A stretch of 64,000 nucleotides of DNA from Favolaschia claudopus (Eukaryota > Basidiomycota > Agaricomycetes > Agaricales > Mycenaceae), in the NCBI GenBank assembly GCA_037176885.1, contig JAWWNJ010000237.1, forward strand, positions 62,001 through 126,000. Reading direction: 5' to 3'. A program made the position numbers and the translations under genes. Every line of letters begins with the position of its first letter. Position 1 is the first letter of the stretch. The notes beneath the pieces are model-generated. The model had not been told where the DNA came from and searched no databases. It saw only the letters and a program-made list of their open reading frames with translations. Shown in pieces: positions 35,759-46,871 of this stretch.

Positions 35759-37613
35759 ATGGCTACCACCGTGCGCCGCACACACCCTCCCATTAAACAG
35801 TCTAGGTCTGTTTCTGGCTCAAAGCGCCCTCGCTCCCCCGACCACATCCTTGAGGTCGTTCCAAAACGCCTCAAGGCGGTCCCCGCAGCCGCCCCTACTG
35901 CCCATCGTGAAAAGGAAGGAGAGAAAGACAAGGTTCGACGCCATACTGAGCGTGAACAGCAGAGAGTCGAGTTCCGCGACAAGTATCGCAAAGCTTTTCC
36001 AAGCTGGAAGTTCTACTTCGATGTCGACAACATCGTTGCCGAAAACGTAGCTTCAATCAAGTCTTCTCAAGTAAAGATACGACAGCTCAACGGCGTGCGT
36101 GCTCTTCATGACTTTCGTTTCTTGCCGCTCATGCCACTCCCAGACCATCGAAAATTTCTTTTCGAATAGCGTCACACATCTCATCACAGACCAGCCTGCA
36201 CCCGCAGACAACTCTGCCGTCCCCCTCGCCAACAAAGAAAACGATGCACCCCGGAACAAGATCAGCAAAAGTCCTAGCAAGCTCAGATTGTAAGTCTCGT
36301 TCTTCCCTCATTCCGTTCACAATGCCACAACCCCAACAGAGGCGCCGAAGACCTTGCTCCAGCTTATGATCTTGTGTCAAAAGCAAAGAGCTTCGATAAC
36401 ACCAAAGTATGGAGTATGGCAAAACTTCAGAGTGTTGTCGACCGCTGCCTCGATCCTACCCCATCTTCCGCATCGTCTGTTGCTCAGCGCGAGCGCACCC
36501 TTTCTCGCTTGCTGCAGTCGGAGAGACTCAACGGCACCAGCGAACGGGATCCAACTCAGAAAAGGCACGACTTCAAGTACTTCAATCGCGGAACCTACTT
36601 CATGCTGGTAGAGGATATTCGAGGGGAATTGGCGACAGTTGCCGTTCAGGAATACATCATTCCCAAGGGCCGCGATGCAGCCATTGCAAAAACTCCGTGG
36701 CCGGTTCTTCACTGCCATCCTCACTCGCGTGGCCCGTTCTTGCAGTTCGACGAAAAAGAGAAGAAGCGTTGGGAGAAGGCACAGCGTTTGGAGGCAGAGC
36801 AGGCGAATGACCGCGACCAGCGGCAGGACAAGGTGTTACGCGTGGAAGTGATGAAGCGGAAAGCTGAGGCGCGTTTGCAAACCTTCACCCAAACTGGCGA
36901 TCTCAGACGGTCCGTTTCAATGAACAACATGCATCGCCGCGCCAACCTGCTCGACGACCAATATGTCGATCTCGATGGTGATGTCGCCGACTCTACCAAT
37001 GCATCGGGATATGCTGCTCGAGGCTATGTGGCGGCGTCTGGTAATAGCGTAGGCATCACCTCAACGACGGGCACCACTTCCACGACTGGTTTCTCCCTCC
37101 GATCTTCTGCTCTACCAGCATCTTTACGCGGCCGGCCAGAAGTCATCACTTCGCGCCGATTCCCCTCCACCCAGCTCAAAAATGGTGATATGGGACCCCC
37201 TTCGAACGTTCCGGGAAAGCGGCCCATGCTCAAGAAGAGTCGTAGTACCAATACCATGAGACTTCCCAAGAGAGATGAAGGCAGCAAACCTGGATATTGT
37301 GAATGCTGCCGCCAGAAGTTCGAGGATTTTACCGTGGTAAGTCTGTTTCGATTTCGTCTCGCGATACGTTTCATTCATGACTGGTGGAATACAGCACATC
37401 AATGGCAAAAAACACCGCAAATTTGCGGTCGACGACGCCAATTTCTTGCAGTTGGATGAGATCCTGGATCGGGTGAAACGCCGAACGATCGACGATGTGA
37501 AGCAGGAACAACTGGAGTGGGAACGCAAATGTCTGCATATGGATGCAGACAACCCGTCCAGCGATTATGAAATGTTTGACGAGGCCTTCGTTGACTTGGA
37601 TTCAGATTCATGA
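35759..37613 (+). CDS. DBF4: DBF4/Dfp1-type regulatory subunit of the Cdc7 kinase
   Basis: ATG at 35759 begins MATTVRRTHPPIKQSRSVSG. Motif N, a BRCT-like region, includes FYFDVDNIVAENVASIKSSQ and, after an intron, FFSNSVTHLITDQP. Motif M follows near 36560-36760 (FNRGTYFMLVEDIRGELATV, KTPWPVLHCHPHSRGPFL). The C-terminal DBF zinc finger, CECCRQKFEDFTV, is joined by an intron to HINGKKHRKFAVDDANF, giving CX2C and HX5H ligands. The acidic tail ends FVDLDSDS. DBF4 targets Cdc7 to origins and activates MCM phosphorylation at S-phase entry. Introns lie near 36100, 36300 and 37340. The ORF is otherwise clean, unlike several neighbours. Confidence 0.93.
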
Positions 37614-37700
37614 CAATTTGTATATAGTTTGGCATTCGCATTGTACTTCATAAAACACATAACATTATTGGAAAGTCTTGGAGAACCATATCCCGAAACC

Positions 37701-38853
37701 TCAGATGATCGTAACAGTGAGTAAGGACGTGACTCCATCGGTAGCGATGCCTTGTCAAGAGCACTGAATGCGCGGGAAACAAGCAAGAAGCAGCTCTCAC
37801 CGTGGTTGACGCCGGCGGAACCAGCAGGAAGCAACCCAGTCATCTGTTGAAGAGTGGCCGAGTAAGTGACTCCTCCGAATGAAGGATGCGGGTTCGTGTT
37901 GGTAGCATTTTGAACGAGCAGATCTCGGCCTAAGCATTGGTCAATGACATTGGGATTTTATGCAGGGTCTGCATTGCTTGCCGATGTTGTATCCGTCGGG
38001 AATGATTGTGTGTCCCTGGGTCACATCCTACTTTTGTTCATGATTCAGTCGACGTGGTTGACTGCAAAACTTACCTCCTCCTTCGAAACACTGTAAATTG
38101 GACAGTTTAAAAACGAGACAGTTTCTGAAGTCAACCAGATCTCACGCCAGGAATAGAGCCCCTGTGTCGGCGGTAGGACCATCCTGGCGGTACACACGCA
38201 GGTGGTTACCTCCAATGAGACTTTCGAGACAAGTCCCGAGAACTGAGTCTCCATAGTCTTGTCGCAGTTCGACCTTAGAGGTTGCAAAATGATTCAGAAC
38301 AAACAAGTCATCGCACATCTGAAAGAAGTTCACAGTTTGGTTCAAATAACCATGTCCGTCGCCGAGATTGGCCGTCTGGGGTCCACCTACGGCGTTTTAA
38401 TGAATGTAGCTGGCGAAGAGTGTTTTCAACGAACCCAAGTGTATGCCCAGACATTCCGTGGAGCTACGGAGACCTCGAATCAACCGAAAAGCATTGGTAA
38501 CAGAAACGGGCATACAACCCGATTGCTCGCGCAAAATTCAAGAACCCGTTGTCCGTGAGCACAGAAGGAGAGCTCAAGCCAGAGATGATGACCTTGAGAG
38601 AAGCAGCTGAAGCGATACGGAATGAATCATGGGCAACAACACACATTAAGCGGCTCCCCAAGATCTGCGGGCGAGCTGCCACCGCTTGCTGGATTCGGGT
38701 TAGTAGAAATTGAGTGTGGCCATCCATTTTACCATCGTCGAGCATTGAGCCCCCCGCAAGGGTTGGATTCACAAATGCGACAGCGCGTTTAGTCTGAGGC
38801 GCTGCCAATGCAAGAGTTGCGAGACCCAATGTCAAGAAGGAGGAGAGGAACAT
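37701..38853 (-). CDS. Secreted protein of unknown function
   Basis: ATG at 38853 encodes a signal peptide (MFLSSFLTLGLATLALAAP) followed by a KR dibasic site. Then come FVNPTLAGGSMLDDG, VIISGLSSPSVLTDNGFLNF, TVELRQDYGD, GTCLESLIGGNHLRVYRQDG, TADTGALFLAVSKEE and MTGLLPAGSAGVNHG. A final short exon, GIATDGVTSLLTVTII, ends at 37701. Six or so short introns are inferred from the frame changes. I do not recognise a catalytic domain. The overall pattern resembles uncharacterised secreted proteins found repeatedly in Agaricomycetes. It is tail-to-tail with DBF4, 87 bp apart. Confidence 0.6.
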
Positions 38854-39312
38854 AACACAAGCTGGAACAGGACTGGGCGAACCGTTCGCTTGCGGAACAG
38901 TTGCGAGAAGGTTGGTTTATATACTTTGCCATTGGCATGTACTGGACTATTTCCACGCATTCGAGTTGAAAGGAAGCAAAAGCATCGCGCGAGCATATGG
39001 CCCCATGGTCCAAATCAAGAGATTCCATATAAAAATAGCACTATATCACTCAGCTGAACGCCGACCAGGGAATACAAAGCGGTTCAGCTTAGCGCCAGAG
39101 CAGTGAAAGACCAGAGAGACAGATTACTCTTTCGGTGGGGAAACGATGTTAAAATCCAAGAGAATATACCTCAGGTGCAACAACCAACGCCAGCTCGCCG
39201 TACATACCCAATAAGCACCGCGTGAGGATTGGAGCAACGTTCTGCGAGAAACGGCATGAACCAACGAACGTTCCACGGATGTCTCCTCGGGGGGAATCGT
39301 GCCGTCCACAAA
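38854..39312. other. Intergenic, no gene seen
   Basis: This 459 bp stretch is the 5' flank of the secreted-protein gene and the 3' flank of a PP2C gene. No conserved open frame is visible. Confidence 0.5.
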
Positions 39313-41070
39313 CTATCGCACGGACGGAGGAGGTCTCGCGGTGAAGCGCTGAATGGAAATGCTAACATCATCCATCCACCGTTCTTCCATCTCCACTGTT
39401 AGAGTTCGCGAGACAATGCGCTCGTTTGCGCCACCAATTGCTGCTCTGAGAAGGGAAAGCGCAAGGTTGACGGGAGGGGAAGACGAGTCTAATGCATTCC
39501 CCACCAACTCCGTCCACAGACGGATAGTCGCAAAAATATCCAAGTTGTTGTAGAGTTCTGTCGCTGGCAAACCGTCGGAGCAGAGTAGTAAAAACCAAGG
39601 GCGATTTGGGAGATCGCGATGGTAAATATCTGGAATGTTCGACACATATGGCGGCTAGGTCGAAATTCAGTGAGACGGTTGATACAGAGACGTCACAACA
39701 CACGGTGGATATTCGAGCTGCACATTGCTTGAGTGTTCCCGGTGAAATCCAGTCTTGCTCTAGGTTTGAGAGAACGCGGGAGGTATACAAAGACGGTATT
39801 TTCAACCAGATGTCTCCAATCGCTTCACGCCAAGAATTGTGAACAAGCAGCAGATTGAAGCGCGATAGGGTCAAAATACCTCTGGTTGGCTCCAGGAAAC
39901 CCAGTATTTTCCGTTTCTCTAATACTGTCCGCTCTTGAGGGTGTTCACTCCTTATGCGCTGCGCCTCACGCTGATCATATGTGGCGTGCAACTGATTGAC
40001 TAGAGTTCCTGTCCATGAGCCACGATCACTTTCTCCCAGAACTAAATATAAATCAGGCTCGATCGTAAGCGATTGTGGGTCCATATATGTCTTCACCTGC
40101 GTGACAATCTGCGTCAATATTCAAGGTGAGATTACTGAGTGCAGGAATAGTATGAGCGCACCTGAAATTCGTCATCCATGAAGCAAACGTACGGTAGAGT
40201 ACCTTACCTCCGAGGTTCGCTATCCACACATTTTCCTCCCTAGGATCAGTCAAACTGAGAGCGGAATTTATTCAAGTATATTCCAGCATGATAGAAAGCT
40301 ACCTGATCAGAAGAGTTGTCCCACCAAGACATCGAGCAGCAGCCCTGCGGCTCCGACCAGAAGCGTCTCGAGTGAATATATCCTTCACCTGCCCATCGGA
40401 CATTCGGCTGAGTCTTCTGGGATCTTTAGGAAAGAGGTTCAAAAGGTCTGTCGAGATATAATTGTCGACCTGGACGACGGAATCCCTCAAGATCTGGGTG
40501 ACACGAGCCGGATGTATCTGCTGATTGCCTAATTCTCGAAGAGCCGCACTGAGATTTTTCTTCAACTGTCGAGGAAGAGTTTCGGCTACATAGTCAACGG
40601 TGTGATGATTGACGTGGCCTATAATGACCCAGGTCACCAACGAAGAGGAGGTCGCAGTAAGAAGGACAATCACCATCGAATACGCTGTTAAATTGCCAAG
40701 TCCCTCCAAGCAAATTCCACTCCTCTACAATGAAACGGTCTTGATTCTGATATATATGAGGGGAACATGGTTGAAAGGTCAGGCTATCGACCTTGCGGTT
40801 AGATTGAGGGCTGGCCGCGCGCGTCAATTCCGCAGTCAAAGAAGGCTCTCGCAAAATTCGAAATGTCCATGGCCCTTCGCCAGGGTAGCCCATGTCCGTC
40901 GAGCCGAAATCGTCTACTTCAGCCAGGGCGAGTAGATGCTCAGAGGAACTCGCCGCCGGTAGTGACACAACATTGGGGTACATCAGAAAGAAGAACAAGT
41001 GGGGCTGGGTAAACCCATCCTCGATATGATGTTTGAAAGAAAAGACTTTCGTACACGGCATGTACCGCAT
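39313..41070 (-). CDS. PP2C-type phosphatase, PDP/Ptc5-like, divergent copy
   Basis: From M at 41070 the protein reads MRYMPCTKVFSFKHHIEDGF. The PP2C core follows: WTFRILREPSLTAELTRAAS, QNQDRFIVEEWNLLGGTWQF, then VFDG joined by an intron to HVNHHTVDYVAETLP. Later come VWIANLGG, SWTGTLVNQLHATYDQREAQ, RIRSEHPQERTVL, IGDIWLKIPSLYTSRVL, LLLCSDGL and EERWMDDVSISIQRF. The order and the RSEHP and DGL signatures match the pyruvate dehydrogenase phosphatase/Ptc5 branch. A close paralog lies at 54165-55458. The usual FDGHxGH motif reads FDGHVNHH here, and the expected GD after ANL is not plainly present, so metal binding may be altered. The start codon and some introns are uncertain. Confidence 0.68.
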
Positions 41071-42891
41071 TTCGCCATCCAGTCGGAAAATCTGAAGCTG
41101 ATGTAATCAGAGGGGGTTGTAACCAAGGGAAGAAGAGCGACAGAGAACAGACGGGGACCTTGGGCATCACATGGAGTGGTATTCCATGGAATGAGATGAA
41201 GCAAGTCCATCATGAAAAGAACGAAGGAAGGAGTAAGACCATCGATGCATCAGGAAAAGAACGAGCGAAACTGCTGTATGGCGTCGAAGACAGCAACACG
41301 CCACAGCGACTGACAGAGAAACGGGCAGTGCACGGAAGGAAGCATCATGAAGAGATTTGGTGACAGTTGAGAGCAAGCATGTAGTGCAGTCGTCAAGCAG
41401 TCTTAAAAACGTGCTGAATCAGGGAAGATCGACCTAACCAGATATGTATGTCCAGGTCACACCAAGTCCAGAATCAAACTGACGATCGAGTTGAGACTCA
41501 ATGAGAGTGACTGGTGTGGGCCAGAGAGGGAGCCCAGACAAACTCAAAAACTTTATATTACTTTATTTGAGTTCAAGTGAATATAGAATGTTCACTCGAG
41601 GTTTTGTGCTTGAGAGTTGAGTCGTTCCAGTTTGACGAAAGGCGCCGCGGCTGAGCCCGAAGGAACGCGGCAAAAGCCGAGTCGACGAAGAGGAAGGACG
41701 CATGTACTGGACCGCCAGGCCGAATCCGGACGGAGCAGGATTCCGAGGAGCTGGAGGCTCCGAGTGATCCCCACACCAACCCACGAGCAGCAAAGGTCAA
41801 AGAGTACCGCTCATAAGTGGCACTCGCGCGAATGAGCAAAGGGCCCGAAGACCCCAACCGCGAGCAAAACGACGAAGTGATTCAGGTGGAAAGCCGTGGC
41901 GACTGCTGAACTTACCAATAAAATTCGAAGAAGGTAACAGAACCAAAAGACCCACAACGTCCAACTGGACGATCAACTGAATGGAGGTGGCATTGCCTTA
42001 CGATCCATAGGTTGGGCAAGCAGAGCTTCAATTTGTAGCCAGAGCTTGAACTCAGAGCAACAAAGGTGGCGTAGGTTCATAAAAATGGGGAGCCATGTTC
42101 CAGCAGTTGTGTAGAAAAGGGTGTAGCCTAGCGCTCGGTTGTCCAGAATATAAGCAGAAGAGATTTGACCACAGTAACGCGAGAAGCGTGTATTCAAAGA
42201 ATGCTGCTTTTGCGACATGGGGAAAAAAGGAAATCATATGTAGGCACGGATTCGATTCCAGACTGGCTCACCTTCCAACTCCTTTCAACTCACAAGACAT
42301 GTCGGCCCTTGCGGTTCGAAATAGTGGACGTCCCAGAGAATGCTTGCCTTGACTGCAAAACTTTGTCCCAGAAGAAGGAAAGAGAGTAAGTTTAACAGAC
42401 TCGGATGCGTCAAGTCCAACTCAAGTGCACACTGGGGCACATCAACACGGCGCAACAACGGAGCCCCGGGCCGAGCCGCGCACGACCCGCGTGTTGAACG
42501 TTGAACGTTGAACAACGACTCAGGCGAACGAAGCTCAGTGAGTGGTTTCACAGATTGTTTGAAGGCTCACATTTCTTGTCCACTACAATTGAAAATGTCA
42601 CTCCGAGTCTTGAATGAAATGCTCATGGCGGGATGGGTGTAAATTCGTCCAATATTTTGAAAGCACAACCTCCCAGGTGAGACGAAAGAGACAACAAAAT
42701 AATTTCGGGGCGACGCGGCGACTCGGACGAGTAACGCGTCGAAATCCAACTACAGCTCTCGGGCGGCATTCGTAACATGTGGATAGAACATCCTTAGCTA
42801 GGACACCTGAGCCTCCTCCCCCACGAAGCTGCCCCCGAGACTCGACTTTCCCCAGCTCCAATCCTTGCTCAGTGGTTGCACAACACACACC
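41071..42891. other. Gene-poor interval of 1.8 kb
   Basis: Open frames are short and unconvincing on both strands. A triple GTTGAAC microrepeat lies near 42494. Parts (41640-41860) are rich in Arg/Glu/Ala codons in one plus frame but are interrupted by stops, so a decayed transposon or gene remnant is possible. No reverse transcriptase or transposase motif is seen. Confidence 0.4.
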
Positions 42892-43429
42892 ATGACTATC
42901 CGTCTTATCGCGTTCCTCACTCGCCTCCCACATATCACATTCGAAGAATTCGACAAGCACTGGTAGACCAATTCTATTACATCCTTCCTGGTTCCAGCAT
43001 CTGTCCCTCAAGCCTTAACCTGCATGTTTAGGACCGAGGTTCACCGTCCCATCATCGAGTCACTCCCCGCCGTCAAGTCTGGGCTGGTCAAGTACAAGCA
43101 GGTGAATAAATCCTTGTTCTCTCTGGATACTACCGGCTGAGAAATCTGCGCAACAGTTCCATATCTCCCCAACTGTGAACGCCGTTCTCGCAGCTGCAGG
43201 GTCAGCTGTAGTGCCATACGACGGCATTGTCGAATGGGAAGCAGAGAGACTCGAGGACATCCTTGAGCTGTTTGGAAGCAAGGAACTGATCGAGGCAAGC
43301 CTGTAATTGATTCTTCCACCTGGCACGCAATATTGAACCGCAATTATCTTACAGAAAGCTCTGCCGGACGAGAAGAACTTTTTCGAGCGCAGCAGTGTTC
43401 AGGTCGTGGGCGGACATTGGACGCCTTGA
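42892..43429 (+). CDS. EthD-domain protein, 117 residues
   Basis: Four exons (42892-42962, 43032-43101, 43157-43294, 43355-43429) sum to exactly 118 codons with stop. The protein reads MTIRLIAFLTRLPHITFEEF, DKHWTEVHRPIIESLPAVKS, GLVKYKQFHISPTVNAVLAA, then PYDGIVEWEAERLEDILELF and ends VVGGHWTP. LTRxPxxTxEEFxxHW followed by HxPII is the EthD dimeric alpha-beta barrel signature. Members bind or process small aromatic compounds or act in polyketide tailoring. No biosynthetic cluster surrounds it here, so its substrate is unknown. The third intron has a GC donor (GCAAGC at 43295). Confidence 0.82.
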
Positions 43430-44259
43430 ATTTCAACCTGATTGCTCTCGCGCGCGCATTTGTGCTTCTACTCAAATCCATAATCAAAAGTACCCTTTTC
43501 ACGCCACAAAAAAACCTCCCAGAATGACCTGAAATAAATCAATGGTTTTTAACTCGGTACTTGTGACGGCTGCACGATGGAGTACATACTCAGCCGTATG
43601 CCTACTCCGTCGACGTCTAAAAGACTGTCGCGATCGGTGACTTGAAACATCACTGGTAGCCGTTCATCGATGGAAGGAGACACAGTCTTTTCTATCTCTT
43701 TCCTCGTCCTTTAACAAAGCTTTGTAGCTTCGACTCGGGGCCTACTGTATGCTTTCGACTTCAACTGCATATTGAGCCCAAGTCTCGGCATGTTGTGGAT
43801 CGGCGCTCCCTTTATTCGAACTTCAGCAATGTTCCGTATCTACTTGTCTGGGAATTCTGACGAGCAAGACGGGGGTGATTGCGAGGAACCAGACGAAGGA
43901 AGTGGGAGCAATGAGCGGCGTGCAAAGGCTTCCTGTGGTGCGGCCAAAAGCTCCGCCGGAGAAAAAAACTTCTGACAAGGGCAAGACGGGAGGAATATGA
44001 AAGATCGCTCCGTAAACTCGCGCTTTTCTTGAACGCCACAAAACTCGATCTTTCAGCGATACTGCCGAGGCGCCAAAAGTAAAATAAAATGAAAACTTAA
44101 ACCGTCCAATCCGATTGTTTTGCGACCTCGGTCGGATTATCCTCTGAGCCATCATATCTGACAGTAATGGATCAGACGAGGGGGAGGGTTTGGGGCAGGT
44201 ATTCGGCTTCCGTGTACATACACATACAACAGTGATCTAGATTGCTCCCCGGTCGCAGT
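43430..44259. other. Unresolved interval, possible small broken gene
   Basis: A plus-strand stretch near 43856-44086 looks coding if one base is removed from the seven-A run at about 43966. It would read GILTSKTGVIARNQTKEVGA, then RLPVVRPKAPPEKK, then EEYERSLRKLALFLNATKLD and a stop near 44088. An upstream exon might begin at a small ATG near 43576. No family is recognised, and the 5' part is not resolved. Confidence 0.3.
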
Positions 44260-45517
44260 TCATCTCAACTCGAAACTCGCAAAGGCCAGATCGTAACCCC
44301 CAAACTCGTAGTTGATCTTGTCAGTACGTTTATACTCGGGAAGCCCGGACCCCCCTGATAATTTTTCGCTCGCCGACGGAATCAATGCAGCTTTGAAGAC
44401 GCGCTGTGCCTCCTCGATGGTGCTTTCCCCGTCCTCGTTCTCGTCGTTGTCTTCACTTGAAATGAAGAGGGTGAGGGAGAGGCGGGCCGGTTGGAAGATG
44501 GATACGACGCGTCGTATGAGCGATAGAAGATCGGGGATGGTGTTTGCGGAATCGGAATCGTGGGGGTGCTGCCGCGTGTGTGGTAGTGGGACATTACACT
44601 CGAAGCTCGCGTAGGACCAGCCTTCTTCGGGCGTTACATGGATGGTATAATATCCTTCGCCAGCAGTACCGCCGATTTTGGGATCGGTTTCCCATTTGAC
44701 GAGGGCATTGGAGGAGTAGCCGCAGGGGGAGAATGAGTAGGCGTCTAGGACGGTTAGATGGGAGGGGAAGATTTCGGATATGCCTAGGGTTGTGGAGAGG
44801 GCGTGCGCGTCGGCGGAGGGTGTATCGCTCTCGTCGGTGGCGGTGAAGAAGGGCTGCCTCGCATCGGAGGCAAGGTCGCACATTAGGATTTCTATGGTAT
44901 AGTCAGGAGGTGGACGGCCGAATTTTGTGGGAGATATTGTAGGAGAGCCCGAGATGGGCTCTGAGTCTGAGGGCCCGGCCATATAGAGCAGCCAATGGTC
45001 CCCGTTGACCTTTCCGACAGTGTAAGCGGCGCCGTTAGAAAAGATGTTGTCGAGAAATTCGACTTCGTGTTTCCAATCGCGATGAGGGCCGAGCTGGCGC
45101 TCGGGAAACATGAAGGACTTTCGAGAGTAGAAGCATCGGTAGACGCGGGGGAGGTTTGCCTGTGTAGCAGCGATCTCGAGGATGCGGGGAAGCCCCAGGA
45201 GATTAAGAGTGGTGCCGCATGTCTTGAGAATGAGGCGATGGGGGGATACGAAGAAGGACGATTCGCTGTCGACGGTGGTGAGACGAGGCTTGAGTTGTCG
45301 GAGAGAAAACGGCGGACCTGAGGAGGTATGCGTCCATCTCAGCGCCGTGTACGACGTTGAGGATCTTGCACTTGACGATGTTGAGCATCTCCTCCCAAAT
45401 CGCGGGGTCGACGGCGCGTAGACCACATCGGGGGGATTCAGAGTCGGCGAGATGAGCTGCGGAGGGAGCAAACCAGATTTCAAGAAGTTTTTCAGGTCCC
45501 TCAAAGGGGGAGCTCAT
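44260..45517 (-). CDS. SPE2: S-adenosylmethionine decarboxylase proenzyme
   Basis: Two exons, 45318-45517 and 44260-45265, give 401 residues. The start MSSPFEGPEKLLEIWFAPS carries the FEGxEKLLExWF element. The intron falls inside the self-cleavage site, joining DAYLLS to ESSFFVSPHR. Cleavage before the serine of SESS creates the pyruvoyl cofactor and the alpha and beta chains. LILKTCGTTLNLLGL holds the catalytic cysteine. Downstream are YRCFYSRKSFMFPERQLGPH, GSAYTVGKVNGDHW-like NGAAYTVGKVNGDHWLLY and TVLDAYSFSPCGYSSNAL. The C-terminus ends YDLAFASFELR. The enzyme makes decarboxylated AdoMet, the aminopropyl donor for spermidine. It starts 57 bp from a divergent FAM210 gene and lies 15 kb from ornithine decarboxylase. 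Confidence 0.95.
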
Positions 45518-45574
45518 AATCCTACGAAAATGCCGTAACGCGATTTACTGATTTTATACTTGTCATCCACTACT
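45518..45574. promoter_or_regulatory. 57 bp between divergent AdoMetDC and FAM210 start codons
   Basis: The two ATGs face away from each other with only 57 bp between them. Transcription must start within or overlap this interval, or inside the neighbouring coding regions. Confidence 0.5.
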
Positions 45575-46225
45575 ATGATCGTCCGACGTTTTTTCACGAG
45601 AATTGGAGTCCCCCTTCTCCGCTCGCCCGCCATTCTCCCCACTTTTCGTCCTCATCGTATCACCCCCCTCACAAACACACCCCGGTCATCCAATTCCCGG
45701 CTCTTCAACCATTTTCCTGCCCGTCTCACTGCATCCCCCGAACGCTCCCCGTCTCTTCCCCCAGACGCGTCGAGGTACCAGCGTCTAAAACACCTTTTCA
45801 AAAGATATGGGTGGTATGCCTTGGGCATGTATATCTGCCTCTCCGCCCTCGACTTTGGCCTCGCCTTCGCACTCATAAATATCATCGGCGCCGAATACGT
45901 CGAGCGCCTCACCTCCTCCGTTAAACAGTTTGCCGCCGGCTTCTTAAACTCCAAACCTCCTGAACCGGGCCTCGACGAGCTCGACCCTGCGCCGGCCCAG
46001 GGGGGACGCGAGGGCCTGATGGCCATGCTCTTGCTGGCTTACACAGTCCACAAAACTTTGTTCTTGCCCGTGCGGGTGGGCCTGACTGCGTATCTCACTC
46101 CGACATTTGTGGGTTGGCTGCGGCAGAGAGGGTGGGCTGGGAGCGCTGGCACTATGCGTGCTGCAACACATATGCGGGAACGGCTAAGGAGCGGGAGGAA
46201 GAACAAGGTCTCGCGGGGGGATTGA
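45575..46225 (+). CDS. FAM210/DUF1279 mitochondrial membrane protein
   Basis: This is an uninterrupted 216-residue ORF. The start MIVRRFFTRIGVPLLRSPAI is a basic mitochondrial presequence. The DUF1279 domain begins LKHLFKRYGWYALGMYICLS and continues ALDFGLAFALINIIGAEYVE, with a transmembrane segment. A second conserved block near the end reads AYTVHKTLFLPVRVGLTAYL then TPTFVGWLRQRGW. This matches FAM210A/B and yeast Nat2-type proteins of the inner mitochondrial membrane. The tail is basic (RERLRSGRKNK). FAM210A in animals supports mitochondrial translation; the fungal role is not well established. Confidence 0.85.
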   Translation: MIVRRFFTRIGVPLLRSPAILPTFRPHRITPLTNTPRSSNSRLFNHFPARLTASPERSPSLPPDASRYQRLKHLFKRYGWYALGMYICLSALDFGLAFALINIIGAEYVERLTSSVKQFAAGFLNSKPPEPGLDELDPAPAQGGREGLMAMLLLAYTVHKTLFLPVRVGLTAYLTPTFVGWLRQRGWAGSAGTMRAATHMRERLRSGRKNKVSRGD

Positions 46226-46344
46226 AAAGTGATATAGGATTGGATTGGTACATTGCGATATACTATACACGTTGGGTCCGTTATTCAACTTGTAATCAGG
46301 TCGCTGCTGCAGCGGGCGACTCCTCCGGCTCTAATACACAGTGT

Positions 46345-46795
46345 TCAGCATGCGCGATGGCGGACAAGAAAGTACGCGCCTTTCAGGATACCGCTCTTCT
46401 CCAATTCCTCGCGCGTCGGGCGCGAAGCAACGGCCTTGGCGAGTTGGTCCTTGAAATGCGTCGTGAGCGCATTCCGAAGACAATGGACATGAGCTGAAAG
46501 CCAACCTCGAGCTGGGATCTCTGCAGCTTCTCCTTCGCGGCGACGAGACCTGGAGCGATACCCTTGTCATCTGTGCAGCGGATCAGATGCGTCTTCAAGA
46601 TCCACGAGACAGCGGGACATTCCCTTGAGGATGTTGCGTTCAATGAGCTCGGTCTTGTCGGGACGGTGGGCGATCTTGTCCTCGAGGTGACGGGCGGTCT
46701 GCTCGTCGATGGAGGTTTGGCGAGGGTGATTGGGGCGTTCCGCTGGGACTAGATGAACGGGGGAGAGAGATTGGATGTATTCAAGGCGTACACAT
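46345..46795 (-). CDS. Small RPEL-repeat protein, 99 residues
   Basis: Four exons (46792-46795, 46623-46748, 46506-46570, 46345-46449) sum to exactly 100 codons with stop. The first coding exon is only four bases. The protein reads MFPAERPNHPRQTSIDEQTA, then two RPEL motifs: RPDKTELIERNILK and, later, RPTREELEKSGILK. Between them lies GIAPGLVAAKEKLQRSQLE. RPEL motifs bind monomeric actin in animal MRTF and Phactr proteins. Short fungal RPEL proteins are known as hypothetical proteins, and actin binding has not been shown for this one. The second intron has an apparent GA donor (GAATGT at 46622 going down), which would be canonical GTATGT with one substitution. That may be an error. Confidence 0.72.
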
Positions 46796-46871
46796 TGGGA
46801 TTGATGATGGTAGTTACAAGACAAGAGGTGATATATAGAATACAGGGGGGTCACTTGAACGCTGTGATACA

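Noticed and set aside
41580..42560. Possible retrotransposon gag remnant
   Set aside because: There is no zinc knuckle, protease, reverse transcriptase or LTR pair; the frames are full of stops.
42892..43429. EthD protein as part of a secondary-metabolite cluster
   Set aside because: No polyketide synthase, terpene cyclase, P450 or transporter lies nearby.
44312..44614. Plus-strand open frame opposite the AdoMetDC gene
   Set aside because: It is a shadow of a conserved minus-strand coding exon.
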